The notes beneath the pieces are model-generated. The model searched no databases. It saw nothing but the letters and a program-made list of their open reading frames with translations, and was not told the DNA's origin. The position numbers and the translations under genes were made by a program. From Desulfotignum sp. (GTDB lineage: Bacteria > Desulfobacterota > Desulfobacteria > Desulfobacterales > Desulfobacteraceae), in the NCBI GenBank assembly GCA_011390335.1, contig JAABSO010000017.1, positions 1-64,000 on the forward strand: DNA of 64,000 bases, written 5' to 3'. Of this stretch, positions 34,292-43,772 are shown in pieces. The first letter of the stretch is position 1, and the number at the start of each line of letters is the position of its first letter.

Positions 34292-36044
34292 GCCAGGCAG
34301 ATCTGATCAGGCCGTATTTTTTCATTTTCCTGGCAATGGTGGACTGGTTAATGCCCAGCAGTTTTGCCGCATTTGCCTGGGTCTTTGTTTTTTTCAATGC
34401 TGCAGCAAGCACCTCTTTTTCCAGATCTGCCACCATCTGGCCAAGGGTCTGGCCCGGCTGCCAGACATCACCATACGGCTCAGCAGAAGCCATGCTTTTC
34501 CGGATACTGCCGGGAAGATTTTCATACTGGATTCGGTTGTTCCGGGCCATGACCACCAGGCGCTCACAGATATTGATCAATTCCCTGACATTGCCCGGAA
34601 ACCGATAGGCTGTCAAGGCATCCACAGCCTCTCTGGACAGGGTCATTTCAGGTTTTCCATATTTCTGGCAAAAAACCCCCAGGTACCGGGTGATCAATGG
34701 CACCAGGCATTCTGCGCGTTCCCGGAGGGGCGGAATTTTCACCGGAATCACATTGAGCCGGTAGTAAAGATCGTTTCGAAACTGCTTTGTCTCAATCATG
34801 TCCTTTAAATCCCGGTTGGTTGCCGCAATAATCCGCACGTCCACGGGTTTGCTGGCGGTGCTGCCCACCCGGGAAATCACGCCGTCTTCTAAAAATTTTA
34901 ACAATTTTACCTGGGATGCCAGGGGCAGTTCTGCGATTTCATCCAGAAAAATGATTCCCTTGTCCGCAGTTTCAAACTTACCGGACTTACCTTTGTGGCC
35001 GGCTCCTGTAAATGCGCCTTTTTCATATCCGAACAGCTCACTTTCCACAAGGGTTTCCGGGATGGATCCGCAATTGATTTTTACCATGGGATGGTCCGCC
35101 CGAAAGGAGTATTTATGGATCAGATCGGCAATCACCCCTTTGCCCGTGCCTGATTCACCCAGAATCAATACCGTGGAATCCACCTGTGCCAGCTTGATGG
35201 CCTTTTGCACGATTTTCCGGTAATTGGCGCTCTTGGCAATAATCTGGCGGGACTCGGTTTCTTCAATCTGTTTTTCCAGAATATCTTGTTTGTATTGTTC
35301 GGTAATCTCAACATTTTCTTTTAATTGTTCCTGCAGCCGGGTAATTTCCGTGATATCCCGTTCATTGACCACCACCCGGAAAAGATCCCCGTTTTTATCA
35401 AACACCGGGGTCCCGGTCAGAAACAGGTGCCGGTCGATACGGGTTTTCTGAATCAAAGATACTTTTTTTCTTGTTTTGAGCACCTCCAGGGTCACGGACC
35501 GGTCCACCAGTTTTTTTCCCACCAACTCCGACATATGTTTGCCTATGACATCAGCTGATTTAAGGCCGATCATTTTCTCAGATGCCGGATTGATTCTCAC
35601 CACCACTCCGCTGCCGTCGCAGATCCATAACCCGTCATTGGAGCTGTCAATGATGGTATCCAGCTCGATGGACAGCTGCTGAAACCCCTTCATCCGGTTG
35701 GTCATATTGGTCAGCGCCGTCATATCCTCAAACACCGCCAGCACACCGATGGCAGCATCATTATGGCGGATGGGAGCCAGCAGCACCGAATACCGGCTGT
35801 CGTTTTTTTTCACAACCATCCCGGTTTCAACGCTTTTGGCAGACAGCACCTGCCGGGCCGCTGCCGTCAGTGACGGGACCGTGGCAGACAAAAACGCACC
35901 CGGATAAAGGTCCAGACTGTCTCTGGCCAGCCGGTTGGAGATCACTGCCTGAAGCGTATTGTCAAACACTGCCACCCCGTTTGGCGTGGCATTGAGCAAT
36001 GCGCTGCCGAACTCTTTCCAGTTCAGGTCAATGGGTTCCCGCAT
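34269..36044 (-). CDS. Sigma-54-dependent transcriptional activator (PAS-PAS-AAA+-Fis)
   Basis: A 591-residue enhancer-binding protein. There are two PAS-like sensor domains (about 10-115 and 125-235), a coiled linker (235-275), an AAA+ domain with Walker A GESGTGKG (296-303), the sigma-54 contact GAFTGA (343-348) and Walker B IIFLDEIAELPL, and a Fis-type HTH at the C-terminus (QANAAKLLGINQSTIARKM). There is no receiver domain, so it senses a ligand or redox state directly. It converges on the aor operon. The two sigma-54 promoters and GGCATA-type repeats at 30.66-30.99 kb are its likely targets. GGGAG precedes the ATG. Confidence 0.93.
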   Translation of the reverse strand: MREPIDLNWKEFGSALLNATPNGVAVFDNTLQAVISNRLARDSLDLYPGAFLSATVPSLTAAARQVLSAKSVETGMVVKKNDSRYSVLLAPIRHNDAAIGVLAVFEDMTALTNMTNRMKGFQQLSIELDTIIDSSNDGLWICDGSGVVVRINPASEKMIGLKSADVIGKHMSELVGKKLVDRSVTLEVLKTRKKVSLIQKTRIDRHLFLTGTPVFDKNGDLFRVVVNERDITEITRLQEQLKENVEITEQYKQDILEKQIEETESRQIIAKSANYRKIVQKAIKLAQVDSTVLILGESGTGKGVIADLIHKYSFRADHPMVKINCGSIPETLVESELFGYEKGAFTGAGHKGKSGKFETADKGIIFLDEIAELPLASQVKLLKFLEDGVISRVGSTASKPVDVRIIAATNRDLKDMIETKQFRNDLYYRLNVIPVKIPPLRERAECLVPLITRYLGVFCQKYGKPEMTLSREAVDALTAYRFPGNVRELINICERLVVMARNNRIQYENLPGSIRKSMASAEPYGDVWQPGQTLGQMVADLEKEVLAAALKKTKTQANAAKLLGINQSTIARKMKKYGLIRSAWQPPGPSH

Positions 36045-36181
36045 GACGTCTCCCTAATATTTATATCCAGATTCTCAAGACGGCAAATCATTGCACCAAA
36101 TGCGGCAAAAAGTCAAATCCCGCTTTTTTCTCATTATAATGGTTTGGGGCATTTCTTTTGCTTGACAAGACAAAACTTATA

Positions 36182-36193
36182 GTTTACGTAAAC
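36182..36193. promoter_or_regulatory. Palindromic operator (GTTTACGTAAAC) in the MerR-gene promoter
   Basis: A perfect 12-bp palindrome, followed by an extra ACGTTAA, lies 39 bp before the merR start. TTGACA at 36162-36167 is a possible -35, and the palindrome would fall between or over the -10, as is usual for MerR-family sites. It resembles sites described for MerR-type regulators of acyl-CoA catabolism. Confidence 0.55.
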
Positions 36194-36231
36194 GTTAATT
36201 ATAAACAGCCATATTTTCATGGGAAGCAGAC

Positions 36232-36663
36232 ATGAACGATGATAAGAATGTACACATCTTTACCATATCCCAGATCGCAGATGAACTGGATATCAGTACC
36301 CGGACGATACGGTTTTATGAAGAGAAGGGCCTGATAAAACCCGGTCGGACCGCTGGAAACCAGCGGATCTATACCGCCAGAAACAAGGCCAGGCTCAAGC
36401 TGATCCTGAGGGGCAAACGCTTTGGATTCTCCCTGGATGACATTTCAGAAATGATCGGCATGGCGGACACAGACATGGATGAACTGGCCCAGATTGAAAA
36501 AAGTCTGTATTTTGGAGAGGCTAAACTCAAGGAAATTCAGGACAGAAAAAAAGAATTGTCGCTTCTGGAACAAGATATTCTGGCAACCAGAAAAAAACTG
36601 CTGCAGCGCTTTACGGAACTCAAAAATCCCGCAACCACAAATAATAAAAAGGAGAATGTGTAA
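36232..36663 (+). CDS. MerR-family transcriptional regulator (acyl-CoA metabolism type)
   Basis: A 143-residue regulator. The N-terminal winged helix is FTISQIADELDISTRTIRFY, followed by EEKGLIKPGRTAGNQRIYT, then a C-terminal coiled coil (about 80-135). The lack of conserved Cys argues against metal sensing; the group that starts acyl-CoA catabolic operons (LiuR-like) fits better. It ends in a TAATG overlap with the acyl-CoA synthetase gene and probably controls its own operon through the palindrome at 36182. Confidence 0.85.
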   Translation: MNDDKNVHIFTISQIADELDISTRTIRFYEEKGLIKPGRTAGNQRIYTARNKARLKLILRGKRFGFSLDDISEMIGMADTDMDELAQIEKSLYFGEAKLKEIQDRKKELSLLEQDILATRKKLLQRFTELKNPATTNNKKENV

Positions 36664-38174
36664 TGAATGTTGTCCAGCTGATCGATCAAAACGCAGCGCG
36701 TTTCCCGGAAAAAACAGCTTTGTCCACCATGGAGAAAGCGCTGACATTTCAACAGGTAAAAGAAAAAAGTGAGCGTGCTGCCGGCTGTTTTCAAAAACTG
36801 GGAATCCGAAAAGGTGATCCAGTGGCCATCATGAGTCAGAATACCTTTGATTTTGTTTTTTCATTTTTCGGTATTCTCAAGGCAGGGGGGATTGCCGTTC
36901 CGGTCAACCACAAACTGACATCAAAAGAAGTGGATTTTATTCTTGAAAACAGCGGTGCCCTGCTGTTTCTTTTTGACGGCACCCTGAACGAGGTGGCACA
37001 GAACCTCAAAACAGATATCCAAAAAATTTCTTTGGATACGCCTGCAGAAAACAGTGAATTTTTCTCTGATGCCATGGAGAAAGCCCCCGGGTTTACACCC
37101 GTGGAAATCCAGGATGACGATCTGGCACAAATTTTATACACCAGCGGCACCACCGGCAGTCCCAAAGGCTGCATGCACACCCATAAAAGTATTGTTTTTG
37201 CCGGCATCACCGGTGCAAAAGCCCTGGGTCTCGATGATACGGACATCATGCTCATTGCCATGCCCATCTGGCATTCTTCTCCTTTGAACAACTGGTTCAT
37301 GGGGATCACAAGCGTTGGCGGCGCCACTGTTCTGCTGCGGGAATATCATCCTTTGCATTTTCTGGAAGCCATTGAAAAAAAATCCTGCACCACCTATTTT
37401 GGTGCGCCCATATCATACCTGCTGCCTTTGCAGATGATTCCCAATTTCACAGATTTCAACCTGTCATCCATGAAAGCCTGGGTTTACGGCGGCGGCCCTA
37501 TTGCACCGGAAACCGTGAAAAAACTCAAAAACAGCTACCAGTCCGACCAGTTTTACCAGGTATACGGCATGACCGAATCCGGTCCCACCGGCACGGTTTT
37601 GAAACCCGAAGACCATGAAAACCATGCCGGTTCCATCGGGAAAAAAGCACTGCCGGGCGCGCAAATGAAAGTGATGAAAGATGTGACAACCCCGGCCGGC
37701 CCCGGTGAAACAGGAGAAATATGGCTCAAGGCCGATTCGATGATGACGGGTTATCTTCACAACGAACAGGCCACCCGGGAGGCATTTTACGACGGCTGGT
37801 ACAGAACCGGAGACATGGCACGGATCGATGCGGACGGATTTCTCTTTATCGTGGACCGCATGAAGGATATGATAGTTACCGGCGGGGAAAATGTTTATTC
37901 AAAAGAGGTGGAAGACCGGATCATGGAGCATCCCGGCGTTGCTGAAGCCGCCGTCATCGGCACACCGCACCCGGACTGGGGAGAAACCGTTCATGCCATG
38001 ATTGTACCGGGAAAGGATCAGGAACTGTCCGAAGATGAATTAAAAGATTTTCTGGCAGAACGTCTGGCAAAATTCAAGACCCCGAAAAAATTCAGCTTTG
38101 TGGATGAACTGCCCCACACGCCCACGGGAAAGGTCATGAAATACAAAATCAGAAAGGAAATAAACCGTGTTTGA
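36663..38174 (+). CDS. Acyl-CoA synthetase (AMP-forming)
   Basis: A 503-residue adenylate-forming ligase. The AMP-binding P-loop is LYTSGTTGSPKGCMHTHKS, followed by VYGMTESGPTG, GWYRTGDMARID, the hinge region DRMKDMIVTGGENVYSKEVE and the catalytic Lys in TPTGKVMKYKIRKE. It activates a carboxylic acid to its acyl-CoA; the chain type is not readable. It is coupled to merR (TAATG) and overlaps the acyl-CoA dehydrogenase by 8 nt, so the two act in sequence. Confidence 0.92.
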   Translation: MNVVQLIDQNAARFPEKTALSTMEKALTFQQVKEKSERAAGCFQKLGIRKGDPVAIMSQNTFDFVFSFFGILKAGGIAVPVNHKLTSKEVDFILENSGALLFLFDGTLNEVAQNLKTDIQKISLDTPAENSEFFSDAMEKAPGFTPVEIQDDDLAQILYTSGTTGSPKGCMHTHKSIVFAGITGAKALGLDDTDIMLIAMPIWHSSPLNNWFMGITSVGGATVLLREYHPLHFLEAIEKKSCTTYFGAPISYLLPLQMIPNFTDFNLSSMKAWVYGGGPIAPETVKKLKNSYQSDQFYQVYGMTESGPTGTVLKPEDHENHAGSIGKKALPGAQMKVMKDVTTPAGPGETGEIWLKADSMMTGYLHNEQATREAFYDGWYRTGDMARIDADGFLFIVDRMKDMIVTGGENVYSKEVEDRIMEHPGVAEAAVIGTPHPDWGETVHAMIVPGKDQELSEDELKDFLAERLAKFKTPKKFSFVDELPHTPTGKVMKYKIRKEINRV

Positions 38175-39411
38175 TTATCTTTTAAATGATAAACAGAAAC
38201 AATTGAAACAGGAAGCCCGGGAGTTTGTCAAAACCATCCCCCGACAGATGATCCTGGATATGGATGCGGACAAGATCCAATTTCCCAAAGAATTTTTACA
38301 GGAGGCCGGCCGCCGCAACCTGATGGGGTGCCGGTACCCGGAAAAATGGGGAGGAAGGGGCATGGACTGGGTGTCCACCTGCATGGTGATGGAGGAGATC
38401 GGGGTGCTGGGATATATCTTTGCCTGCACCTTCGGGGTGGGGGCGGAGCTGGTGTGCGATGCCGTCATCCTCCACGGCACCGATGCCCAGAAGGAAAAAT
38501 ATGTCAAACCGTTGCTCAAAGGCGAGATGTTTGCGGCGGAATGCCTCACCGAGCCCCGGGGCGGGTCTGATTTTTTCGGCACCACCACCACGGCACAGGA
38601 CAAGGGGGACCATTTTATCCTCAACGGCCAGAAACGGTTTATCGTGGGCGGAGAGGGGGCGGATTATTTTCTGGTGTATGCCAAAACCGACCCGGAGGCA
38701 GATCCCCGCAACGGCATCTCCTGCTTTATCGTGGATAAGACACAAGGGGTGGAGGCCCAATACCTGTACGGGCTGATGGGATGCCGGGGCGGCGGAGCCG
38801 CCCGCATGGTGTTCAAGGATGTGAAGGTCCCAAAAGAAAACCTTTTGGGAGAACTAAACCAGGGGGTAAAAGTGTTCAACACCATGATGATTCCCGAGCG
38901 CCTGGGCACGGCAGCCATGACCATCGGCGCGGCCGTGCCGGCCGTGGATATCGCCACCGGGTACACCTCGAAACGCAAGGCGTTCGGGCAGCCCGTGGCC
39001 CAATTCCAGGGGGTGTCTTTTCAGGTGGCCGAAGCCGTAACCCTGCTGGATGCTTCCCGGTCCATGATCTATACCACGGCACGGGCCGTGGATGAAAAGA
39101 TCCATGACAAGCAGATCCGCCGGATGGTATCGGAATCCAAAAAATTTGTCACCGAATCCTGCCAGAAAGCAGTACACAACGCCATGCAGGTCATGGGCGG
39201 CATCGGGTACACCAACATCTACCCGGTGGAACGGATCTTCAGGGACCTGCGCCTGGCCTCCATCTGGACCGGCACCAATGAGGTGATGGCCATGATCATT
39301 GCCAATGAGTGGTACAAGGCGTACTGGAAAGACAAACCAGCCGGAAAAATCCGGGACATGGAACCGGATGCGGCGGAAGCGTCGGCAGCTGATGAAAAGA
39401 TTTTCGAATGA
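38167..39411 (+). CDS. Acyl-CoA dehydrogenase
   Basis: A 414-residue flavoprotein of the acyl-CoA dehydrogenase family. It has AAECLTEPRGGSDFFGTTT and FILNGQKRFIVGGEGADYFL (FAD/substrate site), FGQPVAQFQGVSFQVAEAV and MQVMGGIGYTNIYPVERIFRD, and a C-terminal IWTGTNEVM that may carry the catalytic base. GTG start at 38167 overlaps the synthetase stop (8 nt). Electrons would pass to EtfAB, encoded at 62.7-64 kb. Confidence 0.92.
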   Translation: MFDYLLNDKQKQLKQEAREFVKTIPRQMILDMDADKIQFPKEFLQEAGRRNLMGCRYPEKWGGRGMDWVSTCMVMEEIGVLGYIFACTFGVGAELVCDAVILHGTDAQKEKYVKPLLKGEMFAAECLTEPRGGSDFFGTTTTAQDKGDHFILNGQKRFIVGGEGADYFLVYAKTDPEADPRNGISCFIVDKTQGVEAQYLYGLMGCRGGGAARMVFKDVKVPKENLLGELNQGVKVFNTMMIPERLGTAAMTIGAAVPAVDIATGYTSKRKAFGQPVAQFQGVSFQVAEAVTLLDASRSMIYTTARAVDEKIHDKQIRRMVSESKKFVTESCQKAVHNAMQVMGGIGYTNIYPVERIFRDLRLASIWTGTNEVMAMIIANEWYKAYWKDKPAGKIRDMEPDAAEASAADEKIFE

Positions 39412-40784
39412 CCATCCATCCGGAACGTATACAGCGATTGAATGACACCCCGGTCCAAAAAGGGAATTACGTGCTGTACTGGATGCAGCAGTCCCAGCGG
39501 GCGGCCTGGAACCATGCCCTGGAATTTGCCATTGATCAGGCCAACCAGCTGGATCTGCCTCTGGTGACCGGGTTCGGCCTGACCGATGCATATCCGGAAG
39601 CCAACCTGCGGCATTACACCTTTATGCTGGAAGGACTGGCGGAAACCGGCACAACGCTTGCAGACCGGGGCATCCAGCTGGTAGTGCAAAAAGGCCCCCC
39701 GCCCGACGTGGCCCTGGACTTAGGGAAACAGGCCGCCCTGATCGTGTGTGACGCAGGATACCTGCGGCATCAGCGGCAATGGCGGCACCAGGTGGCCCAA
39801 AATGCCGAATGCCCGGTAATCCAGGTTGAAACCGATGTGGTGGTGCCGGTGGCAGCAGCCTCGGACAAGGCAGAATATGCGGCCCGGACCATCCGGCCCA
39901 AACTTCACCGGATTCTGGCGGATTTTTTGATGCCCCTGTCTGCCCGGGCCGTCAAAAAATCCTCCCTGCACCTGTCTTTTCCCGGCCTGAACAGCCTGGA
40001 GGTGCAGGCCCCGAAAACCCTGGTGAATACGCTGTCACTGGACAACACCGTCCCTCCGGTATCCCGGTTTTTCCCCGGCGGCACCTCCCATGCAAAAAAG
40101 CGATTTCAGGCATTTCTGGCAAAAAGTCTGGAAAACTATGACCGCCACGGCAACCAGCCCCAGACCGATGACATCTCCCACATGGGTCCCTACCTGCATT
40201 TCGGCCAGATATCTCCCCTGTATCTGGCCATGGCCCTGATGAACGTGCCGGCATCCCTGGCAGAAGCCAGGGATGCATTCCTGGAACAGCTGATCATCCG
40301 GCGGGAGCTGGCCGTCAATTTTGTCTATTACACCCCGGATTATGGCATCTTCGACGTGATTCCCGGGTGGGCAAAAACAACCCTGGCAGATCATGAAAGC
40401 GATCCCAGAGAATTCATCTATACAGCGGATGAACTGACACAGGCCAAAACCCATGACCCATACTGGAACGCGGCCATGATGGAAATGACACACACCGGAT
40501 TCATGCACAACTACATGCGCATGTACTGGGGCAAAAAAATCCTGGAATGGTCCCCCTCTCCGACGCAGGCGTATGAGACCACCCTGGCCCTGAACAACCG
40601 TTATTTTCTGGACGGCAGAGACCCCAACTCATACACCGGCGTGGCCTGGCTCTACGGAATCCACGACCGGGCCTGGGCAGAACGGTCCATCTTCGGCAAG
40701 GTCCGGTACATGGCAGCTTCCGGCCTTGAACGCAAATGTGATATCAGTGCCTATGTGGACAAAATAACAGCCATCTGCTCATAA
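39408..40784 (+). CDS. phrB: Class II CPD photolyase
   Basis: A 458-residue deoxyribodipyrimidine photolyase. VLYWMQQSQRAAWNHALEFA and the C-terminal MRMYWGKKILEWS, NNRYFLDGRDPNSYTGVAW and RSIFGKVRYM (FAD pocket and tryptophan chain) mark class II. It repairs UV-induced pyrimidine dimers using light. The ATGA overlap with the acyl-CoA dehydrogenase makes it the last gene of that operon, an unexpected link. Its full length suggests it works. Confidence 0.93.
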   Translation: MTIHPERIQRLNDTPVQKGNYVLYWMQQSQRAAWNHALEFAIDQANQLDLPLVTGFGLTDAYPEANLRHYTFMLEGLAETGTTLADRGIQLVVQKGPPPDVALDLGKQAALIVCDAGYLRHQRQWRHQVAQNAECPVIQVETDVVVPVAAASDKAEYAARTIRPKLHRILADFLMPLSARAVKKSSLHLSFPGLNSLEVQAPKTLVNTLSLDNTVPPVSRFFPGGTSHAKKRFQAFLAKSLENYDRHGNQPQTDDISHMGPYLHFGQISPLYLAMALMNVPASLAEARDAFLEQLIIRRELAVNFVYYTPDYGIFDVIPGWAKTTLADHESDPREFIYTADELTQAKTHDPYWNAAMMEMTHTGFMHNYMRMYWGKKILEWSPSPTQAYETTLALNNRYFLDGRDPNSYTGVAWLYGIHDRAWAERSIFGKVRYMAASGLERKCDISAYVDKITAICS

Positions 40785-40986
40785 TATCGAAAAGGACGCG
40801 CCCAAAAAATAACGACACGCAGTTTTTTTTCTTATTCCACTATCCCTTCTACATGTTTTTTGTAACCAAAATACGGTTTTTACCTGATGTTAGAACCAGA
40901 TATCTTTGCGTATGGTAACGGATATCATGAGCAGTTACATCAAAAATAATTTTGATAAATCATTCCATGAGAGAAAGGAAAATGTT

Positions 40987-41184
40987 ATGGAAAAAACCGT
41001 GTATATTGAAACAGAAGAATGCGTTGGCTGTGAAAGCTGTGTAGAGCTTTGCCCTGAAGTGTTTGAATTTGATGCTGATGATGAAAAAGCAATCGTTATT
41101 ATGCCGGAAGGAGGCGATGAAGATTGTATCCAGGAGGCAATCGATTCATGTCCTACTGAATGCATCCACTGGTCGGACGAGTAA
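40987..41184 (+). CDS. Single-cluster [4Fe-4S] ferredoxin (Desulfovibrio gigas type)
   Basis: A 65-residue ferredoxin. CVGCESCVELCPE gives Cys12, Cys15 and Cys18, with Cys55 as the fourth ligand; Cys22 and Cys47 stand where D. gigas ferredoxin has a disulfide. The chain is strongly acidic. An AGAAAGGA ribosome site precedes ATG 40987. It has its own terminator. Possible partner of AOR. Confidence 0.93.
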   Translation: MEKTVYIETEECVGCESCVELCPEVFEFDADDEKAIVIMPEGGDEDCIQEAIDSCPTECIHWSDE

Positions 41185-41210
41185 CGGAGACGGCCACAAA
41201 GTTTTTTTAA

Positions 41211-41248
41211 AAAAGGCGCACCGTTTTACAAGGGGTGCGCCTTTTTTT
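41211..41248 (+). terminator. Terminator of the ferredoxin gene
   Basis: A 12-bp stem (41211-41222 with 41234-41245) ends in an uninterrupted T-run, 27 bp after the ferredoxin stop. Confidence 0.9.
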
Positions 41249-41465
41249 AATCAGAATATTACAATCGTATTTAATTTCTTCTCCCTATCAGGGCCATGCC
41301 CTGTCCCCCTTCAAAACACAGGATGGCCCGGCCGGCTTTTTCCAGGGCCGAGCGGTCCATCTTCGGTAATTTCTCTTGTCAGAACCATTATTTTCCATTA
41401 TTTTATTTTGGATTGCCGGTCTGTGACCGGGTCAAGCCAATTCAAAACAACAATGAGGTGATACC

Positions 41466-41969
41466 GTGGAAGTTAAAATGGCTGATCTGCCCGGCGTGGG
41501 CAAAAAAATCTCCTTTGAGACCGCCGAGAAACAGAAAATCGTTGTCATTGTCCATCATTCCGGCAAGCGGGACCTGTATTTTTTTCAGGATACAGATGAA
41601 GATGAAGCCGATTATTTTCTGTCTTTAACATCCGAGGAAACCCGGGAGCTGGGTGCCCAGCTGCTGGGGGCCACCTACCAGCCCGTGGATGATGAAAAAA
41701 TGAAAATTTTCCAGAAGCAGCTGGTGATGGAATGGATCAAGCTGACCCCGGAATCCCCGTTTGTGGACAAACAGATTTCCGAATCCCGCATCAGAACCCA
41801 CACCGGGGCCTCCATCATCGCGGTGATGCAGGGCGATGACATGAGCGTCAGCCCGGATATCGATTTTGTGCTCAAGGCCGGGGATACGGTCATGGCAGCG
41901 GGGAAAAGGGACCAGATCCGCCGGTTTGAAGAACTGGCCACCGGGAAGACAGACAAGGGAGATGCATGA
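41466..41969 (+). CDS. TrkA-C-domain regulatory subunit of a K+/H+ antiporter (KhtT-like)
   Basis: A 167-residue soluble protein. The N-terminus is MEVKMADLPGVGKKISFET and the C-terminal RCK_C/TrkA-C domain ends SPDIDFVLKAGDTVMAAG. GTG at 41466 is chosen because the conserved segment starts there and AGGTGA lies ahead; ATG 41478 is an alternative. It overlaps the antiporter gene by 4 nt, and by analogy with KhtT would gate it, possibly by nucleotide binding. Confidence 0.87.
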   Translation: MEVKMADLPGVGKKISFETAEKQKIVVIVHHSGKRDLYFFQDTDEDEADYFLSLTSEETRELGAQLLGATYQPVDDEKMKIFQKQLVMEWIKLTPESPFVDKQISESRIRTHTGASIIAVMQGDDMSVSPDIDFVLKAGDTVMAAGKRDQIRRFEELATGKTDKGDA

Positions 41970-43150
41970 TGGGGGAAGTTTACTTCCCTGTTCTGTTCAT
42001 TGCCGGAGCGGTTTTCATTCTGCTGTTTGCTGTGGGATTTGTCGGCTTGAAGGTCCGGATTCCCGGGGTGGTGCTGTATATCCTGCTGGGCATCGGCCTG
42101 GGGGGCCATTTTTCCGGCAATCACCTGCTGCACCTGGCCGGAGAAGTGGGGATCGTCCTTTTGTTTTTCATGCTCGGCATGGAGTTTCCGGTTCGCCGTC
42201 TTGTCGGCATTGCCAAAAAAGTGGCCCCGGCCGGAACCCTGGACCTGGTGCTCAACCTGTTTCTCACCATGGGGATCTGCATGGCCTTCGGCCTGGACTG
42301 GATCACCGCCTTTCTCATGGGCAGCATGGTGTATGCCACCTCCTCCTCCATCACCGCCAAGATCCTGGAAACCTCCAAACGGATGGCCAATCCGGAATCG
42401 GAATTCCTGCTGGGTCTGCTGATATTTGAAGACATTGCAGCACCGGTGGCGGTGGCGGTCCTTGTGGGCCTCACCGCCGGGGCCGCCCTGACCGCAATGA
42501 CCTTCGGCCTGATCATGGCAAAAATTATGGGCCTGATCATCGGTGCCGTGATCATCGGGCATCTCATATTCAGCCGGCTGGGCGGGTTCGTGGACCGATA
42601 CATAAGCCAGGATATTTTCATCCTGCTGATGGTGGGTATTGCCCTTTCCTATGGCGGCCTGGCCCTTATGCTGGGCCTGTCCGAGGTGCTCGGAGCATTT
42701 CTGGCCGGCATTATACTGGCGGAAATACAGCGGACCGAACACCTGGAGCACGCGGTCCTGCCTATCCGGGACCTGTTTCTGCCCCTTTTCTTCTTTTATT
42801 TCGGCACCACCATCACCTTCGGGGACGGGGTTCCCATGGTCCCCCTATTGATCACCCTGCTGATATGGTCCATCGCCGGAAAAATCATTACAGGGTATTA
42901 CGGTGCCAGGCTCTACGGGCTGTCAAAAAAAGTATCCCTGCGGGCGGGACTGTCCTTTACCCAGCGGGGCGAATTTTCTGTGATCATCGCCAGCATGGCC
43001 GCAGACACCATCCGGGTGCTCAGCGGCGTCTTCATCCTGTCATCGGCCATGCTCGGCATTCTGCTCTTTGAACTGGCCCCGAAAATCACCAGCGCGCTGT
43101 TTCCCAAAAAAGACAAACCCCGGAAATACAAGGTGCCGGGCAGCAGCTGA
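41966..43150 (+). CDS. CPA2-family cation:proton antiporter (KhtU/KefB-like)
   Basis: A 394-residue, about 12-span membrane protein. It has LRIPGVVLYILLGIGLGG-type N-terminal spans (here VRIPGVVLYILLGIGLGG), VLLFFMLGMEFPVRRLV, LGLLIFEDIAAPVAVAVL with the conserved Asp, and RAGLSFTQRGEFSVIIA. It lacks the C-terminal TrkA-N domain of KefC; the regulator is the separate gene just upstream. The probable role is K+ (or Na+) efflux against H+ for pH control. Confidence 0.9.
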   Translation: MMGEVYFPVLFIAGAVFILLFAVGFVGLKVRIPGVVLYILLGIGLGGHFSGNHLLHLAGEVGIVLLFFMLGMEFPVRRLVGIAKKVAPAGTLDLVLNLFLTMGICMAFGLDWITAFLMGSMVYATSSSITAKILETSKRMANPESEFLLGLLIFEDIAAPVAVAVLVGLTAGAALTAMTFGLIMAKIMGLIIGAVIIGHLIFSRLGGFVDRYISQDIFILLMVGIALSYGGLALMLGLSEVLGAFLAGIILAEIQRTEHLEHAVLPIRDLFLPLFFFYFGTTITFGDGVPMVPLLITLLIWSIAGKIITGYYGARLYGLSKKVSLRAGLSFTQRGEFSVIIASMAADTIRVLSGVFILSSAMLGILLFELAPKITSALFPKKDKPRKYKVPGSS

Positions 43151-43170
43151 CATATCACTGACACGCTACA

Positions 43171-43230
43171 AAAAAACCGGGATAGAGGGACGGCAATAAT
43201 GTAACTGCCACCCCTCTATCCCGGTGAAAA
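43171..43230 (-). terminator. Terminator between the convergent antiporter and PIN-toxin genes
   Basis: CCGGGATAGAGGG (43177-43189) pairs with 43212-43224; on the minus strand a T-run (from AAAAAAA at 43170-43176) follows, about 27 bp after the PIN stop. It probably serves both directions. Confidence 0.75.
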
Positions 43231-43250
43231 AGAGCCAGACCACGGTTGTT

Positions 43251-43772
43251 TCATATCAGACCCGTAATTTCTGAAATACTCCGAACAGGAGAATAAAATC
43301 CCTGCCTGATCATTCTGTCAAGATAGATATCAGCCTGGTCAGCGGAAAGCCGGCCTTCTGACACACCGGCTTTCAAAATGCCGATTGTTCCGGTAAAGGG
43401 AATGTGCAACTGATGGCATTGTTTTCTTGCGGCACGATCATCTGTTACCACTATTCTCCGACTTTTTGCAGCGCCGGTCTGATTTGCCGACGCAATGCAG
43501 GACGCTTCACCCCGCCCCAGGCATGCTATTAAACTTGTGTACAACCGCCTGTCTTCTACCGATAAAGAAACCAGGGAAAATATTTTCCGGTTCAATAACG
43601 TTTCAATCTTTTTCAATACCGGATATTTTACAAATCCGGCACAGATTTCATCATAGACCTCTCCGGTAATATATGCCTGTCTCCTGTATCTGTGTTCAAG
43701 CACACTTTCAGCATCAGACAACAAAAAATTGCACAGTGAAACGGTGTCAAAGTACCAGCCTTTCTCAGGCAT
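43251..43772 (-). CDS. PIN-domain toxin (DUF3368-like)
   Basis: A 173-residue PIN-like nuclease. Acidic residues lie in WYFDTVSLCNFLLSD (first Asp), GRGEASCIASA (Glu) and VTDDRAARKQC (Asp pair), in the usual PIN order. The start ATG 43772 overlaps the antitoxin stop by 8 nt (ATGCCTGA). Such toxins cleave RNA. It looks complete. Confidence 0.8.
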   Translation of the reverse strand: MPEKGWYFDTVSLCNFLLSDAESVLEHRYRRQAYITGEVYDEICAGFVKYPVLKKIETLLNRKIFSLVSLSVEDRRLYTSLIACLGRGEASCIASANQTGAAKSRRIVVTDDRAARKQCHQLHIPFTGTIGILKAGVSEGRLSADQADIYLDRMIRQGFYSPVRSISEITGLI

